Shown one piece after another: positions 38,529 through 48,851 of a DNA stretch of 64,000 bases. Below the pieces are notes generated by a model. It was not told the DNA's origin and did no database searches. It saw only the letters and a program-made list of their open reading frames with translations. The stretch covers positions 62,001 to 126,000 of the forward strand of contig JAILRB010000021.1 of NCBI GenBank assembly GCA_024698585.1. Direction: 5' to 3'. Source of the stretch: Eubacterium sp. Lineage in GTDB: Bacteria; Bacillota; Clostridia; Lachnospirales; Lachnospiraceae. Position 1 is the first letter of the stretch, and each line of letters begins with the position of its first letter. Position numbers and translations under genes: made by a program.

Positions 38529-39926
38529 TTACGATTTAATATTTACCGGTGCCCATCCATAAGCTTTATAGTACTGAATATCCAGCTGATGCTCCTCTGC
38601 ATACATTTGAATCAATTCCTTCCGTGCCTTTTCCTTTAATTTACCATTCTCATACTCATCCTGTTGAAAGCGCTCCCAAGCCCCCGGAATGTCCTGAGTC
38701 ATTTTTTCTACATCCTCGTGCCAACCTGCGCCATCTCTCGGAACCTGACAATCCACAACTTTATAGCCGGTTTTTGTCTTCTTTAACTGAAGCCGGGCAA
38801 GACAACCATCCGTATCACATTCTTCCAATATGTTTCCAATTTTATAATATGCATAACTGTCGAAATTTCCAAAAGCATAGAGAGAACCATCTTTTTCCAC
38901 CGTTCCATAAATCACATAGGCAGGAATCCAAACCCTACCATATGACCGCTCTGATTGTCTCTTACTCTTAACCAAATCCAGAGAATCCGACTGCCATACT
39001 GCTCTTATCACTTCATCCTCTGCATTATATTCAAAGCAAGGAATATCCTCTTTTTCCACAGAAGCCCCCTCAGGAATCAACTGAATAGCTTCCTCCTCCA
39101 TCTTTTTATTCTCAGGACTGTATGTGTTTAACAGATAGCGACCATATCCCCCATCATAAACCAGAAAACTGTAACAGATTTTTTCACCATCATTCCAACG
39201 ATAGTAATGTGTGCTCCATCGTTTTCTGAAATCACTGACCGATATGTTGCTCTTCTTCCGAAGACCTCTGTTTACCTGATCCACATTCTGTTCCTGTTGT
39301 TTCTTCCATTTTTCATAATAATCTTTTTTCGTTTCCAAATCCGTTCCTGTTTTTTCATACTCCCACTGTTCCAAACAAGCCTGTTTTATGGAGTAAACAT
39401 AATAGGTTCCAACCGGCTTTCCATCTTTCACGTTAAAGATTACCACCCGGTCTTTTTCCCGGTAAATCACTGTCTGCATTTCGTCATCATTCATTTCAAA
39501 GTAAACACAGCCGATTTTCTGCAAATCAATGCTAGCTGCTAATGCCTTGGTCTCCTGGTCAATTAATACCAGCCCCTGCTCGGATGCAAAGGCGAAATAG
39601 GTTTCATCAATAAACTGTATATCCGGCGTATACTCTGTATTTCCGCTTCCCGGTGCCATTGTCAGTTGTGTAGCAACCTTCCCGGTTTCCTTTCCAATCC
39701 CCAAAGCCTGCTTTACCATTGCCCAGGTTTTTCCACCGTTGGAAAAGTTTACCACTGCAAAAGTCGATAGTAAGACAGCCATCAAAACCACTGCCACTTT
39801 CACAATTTTCCTCGGGTGAAAACGCACAATCCGATTCTTATGTTCCAATTGTTCCCATATTTGTTCCTGTAATCCCATCGGTTCCTGAATGGAATCAAAG
39901 GCATCATGTATCTTTTTATCTTTCAT
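38529..39926 (-). CDS. Membrane protein, putative anti-sigma factor partner of the adjacent ECF sigma
   Basis: About 45-aa cytoplasmic N-terminus, one TM (VKVAVVLMAVLLSTFAVVNF), large extracytoplasmic domain; overlaps the sigma gene end by 11 nt. Confidence 0.6.
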   Translation of the reverse strand: MKDKKIHDAFDSIQEPMGLQEQIWEQLEHKNRIVRFHPRKIVKVAVVLMAVLLSTFAVVNFSNGGKTWAMVKQALGIGKETGKVATQLTMAPGSGNTEYTPDIQFIDETYFAFASEQGLVLIDQETKALAASIDLQKIGCVYFEMNDDEMQTVIYREKDRVVIFNVKDGKPVGTYYVYSIKQACLEQWEYEKTGTDLETKKDYYEKWKKQQEQNVDQVNRGLRKKSNISVSDFRKRWSTHYYRWNDGEKICYSFLVYDGGYGRYLLNTYSPENKKMEEEAIQLIPEGASVEKEDIPCFEYNAEDEVIRAVWQSDSLDLVKSKRQSERSYGRVWIPAYVIYGTVEKDGSLYAFGNFDSYAYYKIGNILEECDTDGCLARLQLKKTKTGYKVVDCQVPRDGAGWHEDVEKMTQDIPGAWERFQQDEYENGKLKEKARKELIQMYAEEHQLDIQYYKAYGWAPVNIKS

Positions 39927-40407
39927 TCTCTGCGCCCTCCTGTTCCAGTTTTTCTTTTAACAATGCTCGTGCTTTCGCAAGTCGGGACCCGATGGTGCTT
40001 TCTTTTTTCTTTAAAAACTTTGAAATTTCCCGGATACTCCGTTCTTCATAATAAAAGAAAAATAATACTTCTCTGTATTTTATCGGCAGTTCCATAATTC
40101 GCTCCAACAACGAATCCTCTTTCGATTCTTCACTGATTGATTCCGGCACATCCCCCACATCTACGTTTTTTTTCCAATAGCTTTTCAGAACATCCTTGCA
40201 ATAGTTTTTAGTCACGGTGATATACCATGCTCGTTCCTGCTGTTCATCTCGAAACTGCTTGCCTTTTTCCATCTGTTTTAAAAAGATTGCCTGGACTGCA
40301 TCTTCCACATCTTCTTTTCGCTTTAGATAAAGAAAGGCTACCTGATACACGGTATGAAATTGTCGTTCATATATTTCTTTCCACTTGTTCAATTCTTTTG
40401 AAGTCAT
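39916..40407 (-). CDS. ECF-family RNA polymerase sigma factor
   Basis: FHTVYQVAFLYLKRKEDVEDAVQAIFLKQM...LPIKYREVLFFFYYEERSIREISKFLKKKESTIGSRLAKARALLKEKL. Confidence 0.9.
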   Translation of the reverse strand: MTSKELNKWKEIYERQFHTVYQVAFLYLKRKEDVEDAVQAIFLKQMEKGKQFRDEQQERAWYITVTKNYCKDVLKSYWKKNVDVGDVPESISEESKEDSLLERIMELPIKYREVLFFFYYEERSIREISKFLKKKESTIGSRLAKARALLKEKLEQEGAENER

Positions 40408-40577
40408 TCCTGCTCTCCCGGTAATTATTTTTGCGCGCTTATTTCCATGGCTTTTGAAGAGTTTCCTTACCCCTTCACTATATAAACGATTGAGGACTCA
40501 GATTTTTCCATTTTCTGTAAATATTTTCGTGAAATACATGAAAGAAAGCTTTCTGCTTTTTTCCTGATTGTATACGC

Positions 40578-40611
40578 AAAAAGAGGCACTGTTTTTACAA
40601 TGCCTCTTTTC
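40578..40611 (-). terminator. Intrinsic terminator of thrC
   Basis: AAAAAGAGGCAcTGtttttaCAaTGCCTCTTTT hairpin. Confidence 0.8.
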
Positions 40612-40625
40612 ATAAAAAATGTCTA

Positions 40626-42116
40626 TTACATTCCTAAAAATTTCTTAACAATTGCTTCCATTCCGTCAGCTTCACACTTGTTGTTATGACGAACTTCAGC
40701 ATTTCTAATTTCTTCGATTGCATTTGGAACCTTCACATTTCCAATCTTAGAAAGTTCATCAACCAAATCGAAATCTTCCCAGCTATCATACTTTGGATCA
40801 ATGGCATCCATTACACTTCTTGTAAACTTGAATGGACTGGCTGTAGAAGCGATAACCGTTACGTTGTCATCCTTTGTTTCTGCTTCATATTTTTCAAAGA
40901 CACATCTTGCAACAGCCGTATGAGTATCCATAACATATCCTGTCTTTTCGTAAATATCCTTGATTACAGCAGCTGTTTCTGCTTCAGAAGCATAGTTTCC
41001 GTAGAAATCAGCCAATTCTGCTTTCATTTCATCGGTAATTGTGTAAACGCCCTTTTCAGTTAAATCAGCCATTAACTGACTGTTCTTTTCTGCATCGTTT
41101 CCAGCAATCTTATAGATTAATCGTTCCAGGTTACTTGAAATCAAGATATCCATAGACGGAGATGTAGTAAGAATAAAGTCGCGATTCTTATCATAAGAAC
41201 CTGTGGTAAAGAAATCAAATAACACTTTATTTTCATTGGATGCACAGATTAACTTGTCAATTGGAAGTCCCATGTTCTTTGCATAGTAAGCAGCAAGAAT
41301 ATTTCCAAAGTTACCTGTAGGAACTACAACATTCATCTTCTGTCCATCAGACAATTTTCCTTCTGCATATAATTTAGCGTATGCATAAACATAATATGCC
41401 ACCTGAGGAACAAGACGTCCGATATTGATAGAGTTTGCAGATGAGAACTGGAATCCTGCAGCGTCCATTTCTTTTGCTAATTCCTTATTGTTAAAGATGG
41501 CTTTCACACCACTCTGTGCTTCATCAAAGTTTCCTTTGATTGCTACAACGTATGTATTGTCACCCTTCTGAGTAACCATCTGTTTTTCCTGAATTGGAGA
41601 AACACCACCGTCCGGATAGAATACGATGATACGTGTTCCCGGAACATCCGCAAAACCTGCCATGGCAGCTTTTCCTGTATCTCCTGAAGTTGCTGTTAAG
41701 ATAACAATTTCATTTTCAACGCCATTCTTCTTAGCAGATGTTGTAAGAAGATGTGGAAGGATGGACAATGCCATATCCTTAAATGCGATGGTCTTTCCAT
41801 GGAATAATTCTAAGAAGTATGCACCTTCTACTTCAGCTAATGGTGCAATTTCTTCGGTATCAAATTTTGAATCATATGCATTGTTGATACAATTCTTTAA
41901 TTCTTCTTCTGTAAAATCTGTGAAATACAGTTTCATGACTTCGTAAGCCACTTCCTGATAAGACATCTTTGATAATTCTTCTACAGTCGCTTCCAATTTA
42001 GGAATTTCTGTCGGAACAAATAATCCGCCGTCCTTTGCAAGTCCCTGAAGAATTGCCTTGGAAGCTGTGAAACCTTTTTCCTGTCCTCTGGTACTATTGT
42101 ATAAAATTTCTTTCAT
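40626..42116 (-). CDS. thrC: Threonine synthase
   Basis: YNSTRGQEKGFTASKAILQGLAKDGGLFVP...FHGKTIAFKDMALSILP...LTATSGDTGKAAMAGF. Confidence 0.96.
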   Translation of the reverse strand: MKEILYNSTRGQEKGFTASKAILQGLAKDGGLFVPTEIPKLEATVEELSKMSYQEVAYEVMKLYFTDFTEEELKNCINNAYDSKFDTEEIAPLAEVEGAYFLELFHGKTIAFKDMALSILPHLLTTSAKKNGVENEIVILTATSGDTGKAAMAGFADVPGTRIIVFYPDGGVSPIQEKQMVTQKGDNTYVVAIKGNFDEAQSGVKAIFNNKELAKEMDAAGFQFSSANSINIGRLVPQVAYYVYAYAKLYAEGKLSDGQKMNVVVPTGNFGNILAAYYAKNMGLPIDKLICASNENKVLFDFFTTGSYDKNRDFILTTSPSMDILISSNLERLIYKIAGNDAEKNSQLMADLTEKGVYTITDEMKAELADFYGNYASEAETAAVIKDIYEKTGYVMDTHTAVARCVFEKYEAETKDDNVTVIASTASPFKFTRSVMDAIDPKYDSWEDFDLVDELSKIGNVKVPNAIEEIRNAEVRHNNKCEADGMEAIVKKFLGM

Positions 42117-42261
42117 TTGAATCTCCTTTTACTTTGCGCTCTGCAAAGCTCGAAAATATTTCTGCTGATGCAGAAATACAAGCTTCGCTTGTTTACTTAT
42201 TTTCTCGCTAAACAGCCAGTAAAACCGAATGTTCGCTTCGCTCCATTCTCTTTTACTTTGC
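42117..42261. repeat. Hairpin-rich leuD-thrC intergenic segment bounded by a direct repeat
   Basis: CTTTTACTTTGCGCT occurs at about 42126-42141 and about 42249-42264; between them are hairpins TATTTCTGCatcaGCAGAAATA, CAAGCgaaGCTTG and AATGgAGCGAAGCGaaCATT (minus strand). Confidence 0.75.
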
Positions 42262-42741
42262 GCTGTTTATGTAGTTAATCAAACCACCATTTGCAATAAT
42301 CTTCTGCATGAATTCAGGGAAAGCCTGTCCCTGAAATTCAGTGCCTTTGGTCTTATTGTAAATCTTTCCGCTGTCAAAATCCACTTCAACCTGATCACCG
42401 TCTTCAATGCCCTTTGCAGCTTCCGGACATTCGATAATCGGAAGACCGATGTTAATGGCATTACGGTAAAAGATTCTGGCAAAAGTTTCTGCGATTACAC
42501 AGCTTACTCCTGCAGCCTTAATGGAAATTGGTGCGTGTTCTCTGGAAGAACCACAACCAAAGTTTTTATCCGCTACAATGATATCTCCTTCAGATACCTT
42601 GTTTACAAATTCCTTATCAATATCTTCCATACAATGTTTTGCAAGTTCTGCAGGATCTGGAACGTTCAAATATCTTGCAGGAATAATAACGTCAGTATCT
42701 ACATTGCTTCCAAACTTAAATACTCTTCCTTCTGCTTTCAT
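42253..42741 (-). CDS. leuD: 3-isopropylmalate dehydratase small subunit
   Basis: [17 protein letters not shown]...[42 protein letters not shown]. Confidence 0.95.
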   Translation of the reverse strand: MKAEGRVFKFGSNVDTDVIIPARYLNVPDPAELAKHCMEDIDKEFVNKVSEGDIIVADKNFGCGSSREHAPISIKAAGVSCVIAETFARIFYRNAINIGLPIIECPEAAKGIEDGDQVEVDFDSGKIYNKTKGTEFQGQAFPEFMQKIIANGGLINYINSAK

Positions 42742-42750
42742 ATCTGCCTC

Positions 42751-44016
42751 CTATAATCCTAATTCTTCCGGTCCTGAAATCTTTCCGGTAATGGCACTGG
42801 CTGCAGCTACTGCCGGAGAAGCCAGATAAACTTCTGATTCAGGATCTCCCATACGACCTACAAAGTTACGGTTTGTGGTAGCGACTGCGCGCTCACCCTT
42901 TGTCATGATACCCATATGTCCACCAAGACAAGGACCACAAGTCGGTGTACTTACCGCACAACCAGCCTTAACGAAAGTTGTCATGATTCCTTCTTCGATA
43001 CACTTCAGATAAATGTCCTGTGTAGCCGGGAAGATGATACAACGAACACCTTTCTTTACTTCACGTCCTTCTAAAATCTTTGCAGCAATACGCATATCTT
43101 CTAAACGTCCGTTGGTACAAGAACCGATAACAACCTGATCAATCTTTATCTCACCGACTTCATCGATTGTTCTTGTATTTTCCGGAAGATGTGGGAATGC
43201 AACCGTTGGCTTTAATGTACTTAAGTCAATGGTATATTCCTCATCATATTCTGCATCTGCATCTGCTTCATAAACAGTAAATTCCTTTGTGGAATGTTCT
43301 TTCATATATTCTTTGGTTAAATCATCAACAATAAAGATTCCGTTCTTTCCGCCGGCTTCGATTGCCATGTTTGTCATGGCAAATCTATCATCCATGGAAA
43401 GATACTGAATTCCGTCTCCCACAAATTCCATGGAACGGTAAAGAGCTCCATCCACACCAATCATTCCGATGATATGAAGAATAATATCTTTTCCGCTAAC
43501 CCATTTTGCAGGCTTTCCTGTTAAATTAAATTTAATCGCTGATGGAACCTTGAACCAAGCCTTTCCTGTTGCCATACCGGCAGCCATATCGGTACTACCA
43601 ACACCGGTAGAAAATGCTCCAAGAGCTCCATAAGTACATGTATGTGAATCAGCACCGATGACTACATCCCCAGCTACAACCAAACCTTTTTCCGGTAAGA
43701 GTGCATGCTCAATTCCTACTCTACCTGTTTCGAAATAGTTTGTAATGTCATTTTCTTCAGCAAAATCTTTTACACACTTATAAAGTTCTGCTGACTTAAT
43801 ATCCTTATTCGGTGTGAAATGGTCAGGAACCAATGCAATCTTATCTTTACAGAATACACAGTCCACATCCATCTTCTTCATTTCACCAATGGCAACCGGT
43901 GCAGTAACGTCATTTCCTAAAACCAAATCAAGATCAGCCTCGATTAACTGTCCTGCTTTTACTTCTGGAAGACCTGCATGTGCTGCAAGGATTTTCTGTG
44001 TCATAGTCATTCCCAT
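42751..44016 (-). CDS. leuC: 3-isopropylmalate dehydratase large subunit
   Basis: [43 protein letters not shown]...[25 protein letters not shown]; start at the internal Met. Confidence 0.95.
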   Translation of the reverse strand: MGMTMTQKILAAHAGLPEVKAGQLIEADLDLVLGNDVTAPVAIGEMKKMDVDCVFCKDKIALVPDHFTPNKDIKSAELYKCVKDFAEENDITNYFETGRVGIEHALLPEKGLVVAGDVVIGADSHTCTYGALGAFSTGVGSTDMAAGMATGKAWFKVPSAIKFNLTGKPAKWVSGKDIILHIIGMIGVDGALYRSMEFVGDGIQYLSMDDRFAMTNMAIEAGGKNGIFIVDDLTKEYMKEHSTKEFTVYEADADAEYDEEYTIDLSTLKPTVAFPHLPENTRTIDEVGEIKIDQVVIGSCTNGRLEDMRIAAKILEGREVKKGVRCIIFPATQDIYLKCIEEGIMTTFVKAGCAVSTPTCGPCLGGHMGIMTKGERAVATTNRNFVGRMGDPESEVYLASPAVAAASAITGKISGPEELGL

Positions 44017-44105
44017 GATGATTTCCTCCTTTAAAATCTTACTTATCATTATAACAATGTCATAATCCATACTATTTTAAAGCAAAACCTATTAATCGTC
44101 AATGG

Positions 44106-45566
44106 TTAATGAGGATTCCTGCAGTTTTCCACCAATGCATCCATTTCTTCCTGCTTACAATACGGTATATCCAAATAGCTCTGATCCATCTTTGCCAAAA
44201 TATGAACACCGCCACGACAAATCCCAAGTTTCTTTGTCAATACATTACTTTTTATGGAGATGTGCTGAATTTTGTCGATGTGAACAATCATATGTTTCGT
44301 TCCAAAAATCCCTTCCTTATCGTTAAAATAGTGATTTTTAACGGTAGCACCTTTTACCATGTAAGACAAATAATATGCTAACAGAATGAAAAACACTGCT
44401 ACTATCCATCCATAGATTCCTACACCAACAGGGACCTCATCAAACTTCTTCTTTACCGAAAAAAATATTCCACCAAAAATCATTGTGAAGAATAACAAAT
44501 TCTTAATTTTCAACACCCATACCATCTTCGGTTGTCTCATTAGATGAAATTCTATCGCATCGGAGTATTCTGGAAGAAGTATTTTTAAAATCTGTTGTAA
44601 CTGCTTCAAACTACAATAAAGGCAAAAAAAGGTTTTCTCTTTTTCTTCATCCCCCATTCCAACATTAATCAATTCTGCCGAATATTTTTTAAAGATTCTC
44701 GCCATAAACGTTTGACGAATCACAATTCCATTTACCTTCTCCACCGGAATGGAATACTCAACTCTTTTGATTTTCCCATATCGAATATATATTTTATTAT
44801 CAGTTCGTTTTGTTGCAAACTCTGCATATTTCAAGTAATAACAAATCCCCTGATACGTTATCCAGCATCCAAAAATGACAATATTTATCAGAATAATTAT
44901 TCCACTGGAAAAAAGTAAATTCTCCCCTTCGATCACCATACTTATAAAGCTTATTATACTCCCGAAGAAAACAAAGAATGTCAGTAAAGTTAAATATCTA
45001 ACAGAATAAACGGTATTCATAATAATATCCCTTGGTTCGGAAACAAAATCAAACATTTCTATATCATTGTTTGATACTTCCTCACCATTCAGATATGCCA
45101 TTCCAGCAAGGATTTCTTCCTTTAACGCATTTGCATCATCCTTTTTCAAAGTAAGCTTCATATCTGTTGTATCTGCGGTAGAAAAACTATTGGTATTAAT
45201 TTTAAGATTACAAATTCCAAAAAGCCTTCCTATAATCGTTTGCTCTAGATTTACATTGGATATATTTCCAATACCGATTGTATTCTTTTTAAAAAAGACG
45301 GTGTTTCTTTCCATACTGATTGTCCCGTCTTCTATGACTATCCATGTCTTATACCAAACACGAATTTTCCATAAGAAAATAATTATAAAAAAAACAAATG
45401 CACCGACTATGATTTTCGTCAATTCAGATTTTATTTCATCCATGGATTGTTTTCCCTCAATAATATTATTATAAATATTCAATCCAACTCCAATCAGAAT
45501 GGTAAAAACAGGTATGACATTCTGGAAAACACTAAAAAAATGATTTCTAAATCTTTGTTTCCTCAT
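44106..45566 (-). CDS. Bacterial PH (bPH2/DUF304) domain membrane protein, YdbT-like
   Basis: TM pairs alternating with bPH2-like segments (DGTISMERNTVFFKKNTIGIGNISNVNLEQTIIGRLFGICNLKINT). Confidence 0.8.
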   Translation of the reverse strand: MRKQRFRNHFFSVFQNVIPVFTILIGVGLNIYNNIIEGKQSMDEIKSELTKIIVGAFVFFIIIFLWKIRVWYKTWIVIEDGTISMERNTVFFKKNTIGIGNISNVNLEQTIIGRLFGICNLKINTNSFSTADTTDMKLTLKKDDANALKEEILAGMAYLNGEEVSNNDIEMFDFVSEPRDIIMNTVYSVRYLTLLTFFVFFGSIISFISMVIEGENLLFSSGIIILINIVIFGCWITYQGICYYLKYAEFATKRTDNKIYIRYGKIKRVEYSIPVEKVNGIVIRQTFMARIFKKYSAELINVGMGDEEKEKTFFCLYCSLKQLQQILKILLPEYSDAIEFHLMRQPKMVWVLKIKNLLFFTMIFGGIFFSVKKKFDEVPVGVGIYGWIVAVFFILLAYYLSYMVKGATVKNHYFNDKEGIFGTKHMIVHIDKIQHISIKSNVLTKKLGICRGGVHILAKMDQSYLDIPYCKQEEMDALVENCRNPH

Positions 45567-46054
45567 CCTTCTTCGTACTCCTGTTTTTGTTTTTCTTTTA
45601 GTGCCTCTTGATTAATGGATTTTAGCAGACTTTTGGAAATCTGTTCCGCCTTTTCCTCTTCTAGGAAACGAATTGTCACATCTCCTCCTGCTGTAGTCAC
45701 ATTCACTTTCGCAACCCCACAGATTTTATCAAACGGACCCTTTAGAATTTCCAATTTATGTAACCGTTCAATAGGAACAATTTCTCTTGTTGTAAATATA
45801 TATCCTTCGATAATATCAATACATTCCTCATCAATTTTATATCGGTAACGATGAAACCGAAACCATGGGCTGATGACTGCATTCAAGAGACATATCACCA
45901 TTAAAATAATTAATAGTATACTCAAAACCGGGATGTGATTCGGCAAAATAAAAGAAAACTCAATAATCAATAATGTGCCGATACAAAATATCATGGCTCC
46001 CCCGGTTCCAAGGTACATATTGATTAATGCTCTTTTTGTTAATTTCTCGTACAT
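45563..46054 (-). CDS. Bacterial PH domain membrane protein, YdbS-like
   Basis: Two TMs followed by YRYKIDEECIDIIEGYIFTTREIVPIERLHKLEILKGPFDKICGVAKVNVTTAGGDVTIRFL; overlaps the downstream partner by 4 nt. Confidence 0.85.
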   Translation of the reverse strand: MYEKLTKRALINMYLGTGGAMIFCIGTLLIIEFSFILPNHIPVLSILLIILMVICLLNAVISPWFRFHRYRYKIDEECIDIIEGYIFTTREIVPIERLHKLEILKGPFDKICGVAKVNVTTAGGDVTIRFLEEEKAEQISKSLLKSINQEALKEKQKQEYEEG

Positions 46055-46165
46055 TGAAACCTCCTCAAAATAAATCAGGAAATATTATAACATAAATTCT
46101 TTTGGGTATGTTATAGTTTCAGTAAACATATTCAGCATAAAATACATAACGATATTGGAGGGATT

Positions 46166-47074
46166 ATGCATTACAATTCACTGAATCAACATTTAAAAAC
46201 AACCTTTGGCCAGAAGGTTTATAAGCTATCCATCTCATCAGGTCTGTCCTGTCCAAACAGAGATGGAACCCTCAGCGAACTTGGATGTACTTTTTGCAGT
46301 GAGGGAGGTTCCGGAGATTTTGCTACTTCTGCTTCTCTTTCCATTACAGAACAAATTGAATCAGCCAAAGAAAAAGTATCAAAAAAAATAAAGGATGGGA
46401 AATATATTGCATACTTTCAATCCTTTACGAATACTTATGGTCCTGTGGACTATTTAGAAAAAATATATACCGAAGCGATCAGTCATCCGGATGTTGTTGC
46501 CCTATCCATCGGTACACGACCGGATTGTTTAGGTCCTGAGGTTCTGGAACTTTTGAAGCGTCTGAATCAGGTGAAACCTGTCTGGATAGAATTAGGACTT
46601 CAGACCATTCATGAGGAAACAGCGCTTCATATCAATCGCGGTTATCCATTGGAAGTCTTTCACGAAGCCGTGAAAAATCTTAACCGCATTGGTGTGGATG
46701 TGATTGTCCACCTAATTTTAGGGCTACCTGGCGAAACCAGGGATATGATGCTTGAAAGCGTCCGATATGTTTCCGGTTTAAACATTGCCGGCATTAAATT
46801 ACAGCTTTTACATGTATTAAAAAATACTCCTTTGGAAAAGGAGTACATAGAACATCCATTTGAGCTTTTCTCAATGGAACAATATATTGATTTTCTTGCG
46901 GAATGCTTAAGCTACATCCCTCCACGAATTGTGATCCATCGCCTTACCGGCGATGGTCCAAAACGTAGTTTAATCGCACCCCTTTGGAGTGCTGATAAAA
47001 AGCGGGTACTCAATTTTATGAACCATCGGTTTGACGAACTGGATGTCCGCCAGGGTTCAAATTGCCTCGATTGA
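46166..47074 (+). CDS. TIGR01212-family radical SAM protein (YtqA/YhcC-like)
   Basis: GLSCPNRDGTLSELGCTFCSEGGSGDF; YIAYFQSFTNTYGPVDYLEKIYTEAI; LGLQTIHEETALHINRGY. Confidence 0.92.
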   Translation: MHYNSLNQHLKTTFGQKVYKLSISSGLSCPNRDGTLSELGCTFCSEGGSGDFATSASLSITEQIESAKEKVSKKIKDGKYIAYFQSFTNTYGPVDYLEKIYTEAISHPDVVALSIGTRPDCLGPEVLELLKRLNQVKPVWIELGLQTIHEETALHINRGYPLEVFHEAVKNLNRIGVDVIVHLILGLPGETRDMMLESVRYVSGLNIAGIKLQLLHVLKNTPLEKEYIEHPFELFSMEQYIDFLAECLSYIPPRIVIHRLTGDGPKRSLIAPLWSADKKRVLNFMNHRFDELDVRQGSNCLD

Positions 47075-48091
47075 TTATTCACTTACCTGTTCGGCGTTAT
47101 CAATCGGTTCGGGATCAGCGACATCCTCTCCCGAACCGGTTGTGTCCATTTCGCCTACAGTTTCTTCCTCTGTATCAAACTCTTCGCTGGTTTCTTCATC
47201 AACCCATTCTTCCGAAGTCGATTCTTCTTCCATAGATTCTGATTCTGTTTCTAATTCCATTCCTTCCTGGAAGTTTTCATCAAATTCCATATCTTCATCG
47301 TCATTCACAACGCCATCTTTCTGTGCTTTCTTTAAAAGCTGTGGAATGGATTTCTTACAAAGTTTTTCCACCTTGCCGTCTTTCTTATCAGCAATCTTGA
47401 TACATAAGGCTGCTTTTCCGTAAGAAACATCGTTCTTTTCAGAAACTTTTTTCACCTTTTTCGTAACAACACACTTCTGGTATAAGGTCTTACATTTTAC
47501 CTTTTCATCTTTCTTAATTCCGTCTGTTACTTTCTTGATTTCCTTTGCCTTGCCCTTAATTGCCTCCTCATCATCTGAAGAGACGGAAACAAGCATTGCA
47601 CTGTTTTTCTTTTTCAGGTACTTCTTATTAAGCTGAACTACAACCAGTCTCATTGCTTCTTCATAAGAAGCCTTTTCCCCTAATTTCTTATTTACCTTTT
47701 TAACAATCGGCTTCGCATCATCATTGCCTGCCTTGACCTTTTCTACATATCCATCCTTACCGACACGAATCTCAATACTTGGATTTACGTCAATTAAGAT
47801 AGAGTATGCCATCTGTTTTTGAGCTGGATGGGAAGGATTCTGTACCTGCTGATTGTTTATATTAAAGAATGATGTAATCACAAAAATCAATGCAACTGCC
47901 GCTGCTACAGCGCCGGCCCATGCTAGCGGACGAATCACCTTACGTTCCTTGAACAATGGTGCATCATCACCTAACAGTTCTTTTTCATCTGTAATTGGAA
48001 CTCTCGGCTGCGCTAAAATGTTTTGTAAAATATCAGGAGCCACTTCTGACAGTTCCTGATCCAATCTTTTTTTCATATCTTTTTCCTGCAT
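47075..48091 (-). CDS. RsgI-like membrane anti-sigma factor with acidic C-terminal tail
   Basis: Short cytoplasmic N-terminus, TM (PLAWAGAVAAAVALIFVITSFF), extracytoplasmic YSILIDVNPSIEIRVGKDGYVEKV (RsgI-type NPS motif), then a Glu/Asp/Ser-rich tail. Follows the ECF sigma gene by 10 nt. Confidence 0.75.
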   Translation of the reverse strand: MQEKDMKKRLDQELSEVAPDILQNILAQPRVPITDEKELLGDDAPLFKERKVIRPLAWAGAVAAAVALIFVITSFFNINNQQVQNPSHPAQKQMAYSILIDVNPSIEIRVGKDGYVEKVKAGNDDAKPIVKKVNKKLGEKASYEEAMRLVVVQLNKKYLKKKNSAMLVSVSSDDEEAIKGKAKEIKKVTDGIKKDEKVKCKTLYQKCVVTKKVKKVSEKNDVSYGKAALCIKIADKKDGKVEKLCKKSIPQLLKKAQKDGVVNDDEDMEFDENFQEGMELETESESMEEESTSEEWVDEETSEEFDTEEETVGEMDTTGSGEDVADPEPIDNAEQVSE

Positions 48092-48101
48092 AATGACCTC
48101 C

Positions 48102-48653
48102 TTATCCTTCTAAATATTGCCTCATTTTTTTCAAACACCGGTTATACTTCGTAATCACGGTATTCTGAGGCAAACCAACAACATCTGCTATTTCTCTGAA
48201 TTTCAACCCATCCCCTAAATGAAGAATGAAAATACTTCGTTCAATATCGTTGAGTATTTTCATTGCTGCCGAAAGAATCATCTTCGTCTCAACCTTATCG
48301 GAAACACTGAATCCGGAACCTTCCGAGATATAATTCTGCATCTCCGTAATATCCACGGTTTGCGTCTTGCTGTTCTTTCTGGCCAAATCAAGGAATTGAT
48401 TTTTCGCCACTGTACACATCCACGTTAGTGGGGTACCTTGTTTCTTGTATAGATGCGCACCATTTCGGATTTTGATGTATGTATTTTGGAGTAAATCTTC
48501 TGCATCCTCCTTATTTTTTGTAAGGGATAGCAAAAATCCGTATATTTTCTTATAGGTGGCGTAATACAATTCTGTAAAGGCTTCATCATCACCTTGAGCG
48601 ATTTTATCAAATAAAGTCTCGTCAATTTCTTTATTCGCCTTACTCACTTCCAT
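48102..48653 (-). CDS. ECF-family RNA polymerase sigma factor
   Basis: FTELYYATYKKIYGFLLSLTKNKEDAEDLLQNTYIKI...LNDIERSIFILHLGDGLKFREIADVVGLPQNTVITKYNRCLKKMRQYL. Confidence 0.92.
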   Translation of the reverse strand: MEVSKANKEIDETLFDKIAQGDDEAFTELYYATYKKIYGFLLSLTKNKEDAEDLLQNTYIKIRNGAHLYKKQGTPLTWMCTVAKNQFLDLARKNSKTQTVDITEMQNYISEGSGFSVSDKVETKMILSAAMKILNDIERSIFILHLGDGLKFREIADVVGLPQNTVITKYNRCLKKMRQYLEG

Positions 48654-48851
48654 CTCTTTACCTTCCTGCTTTTCTGTAGTTTTTCAAACACAACCTAGAT
48701 ATATGAATCCCTTGACATAGAAATAAGTTTTTCACCTCAACCTTGCGTATTTTTCATTTCTCAATTCCCTTTACACTATTAAAACGCAAGGCTTTCAAGA
48801 ATTATTTCATTTTCCCCAAAAAAATTCATATATTTTCGGTTGATGTCTTTT

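Noticed and set aside
42229-42756. Plus-strand 175-aa ORF antisense to leuD
   Set aside because: leuD on the minus strand is unambiguous; the antisense frame has no recognisable family.
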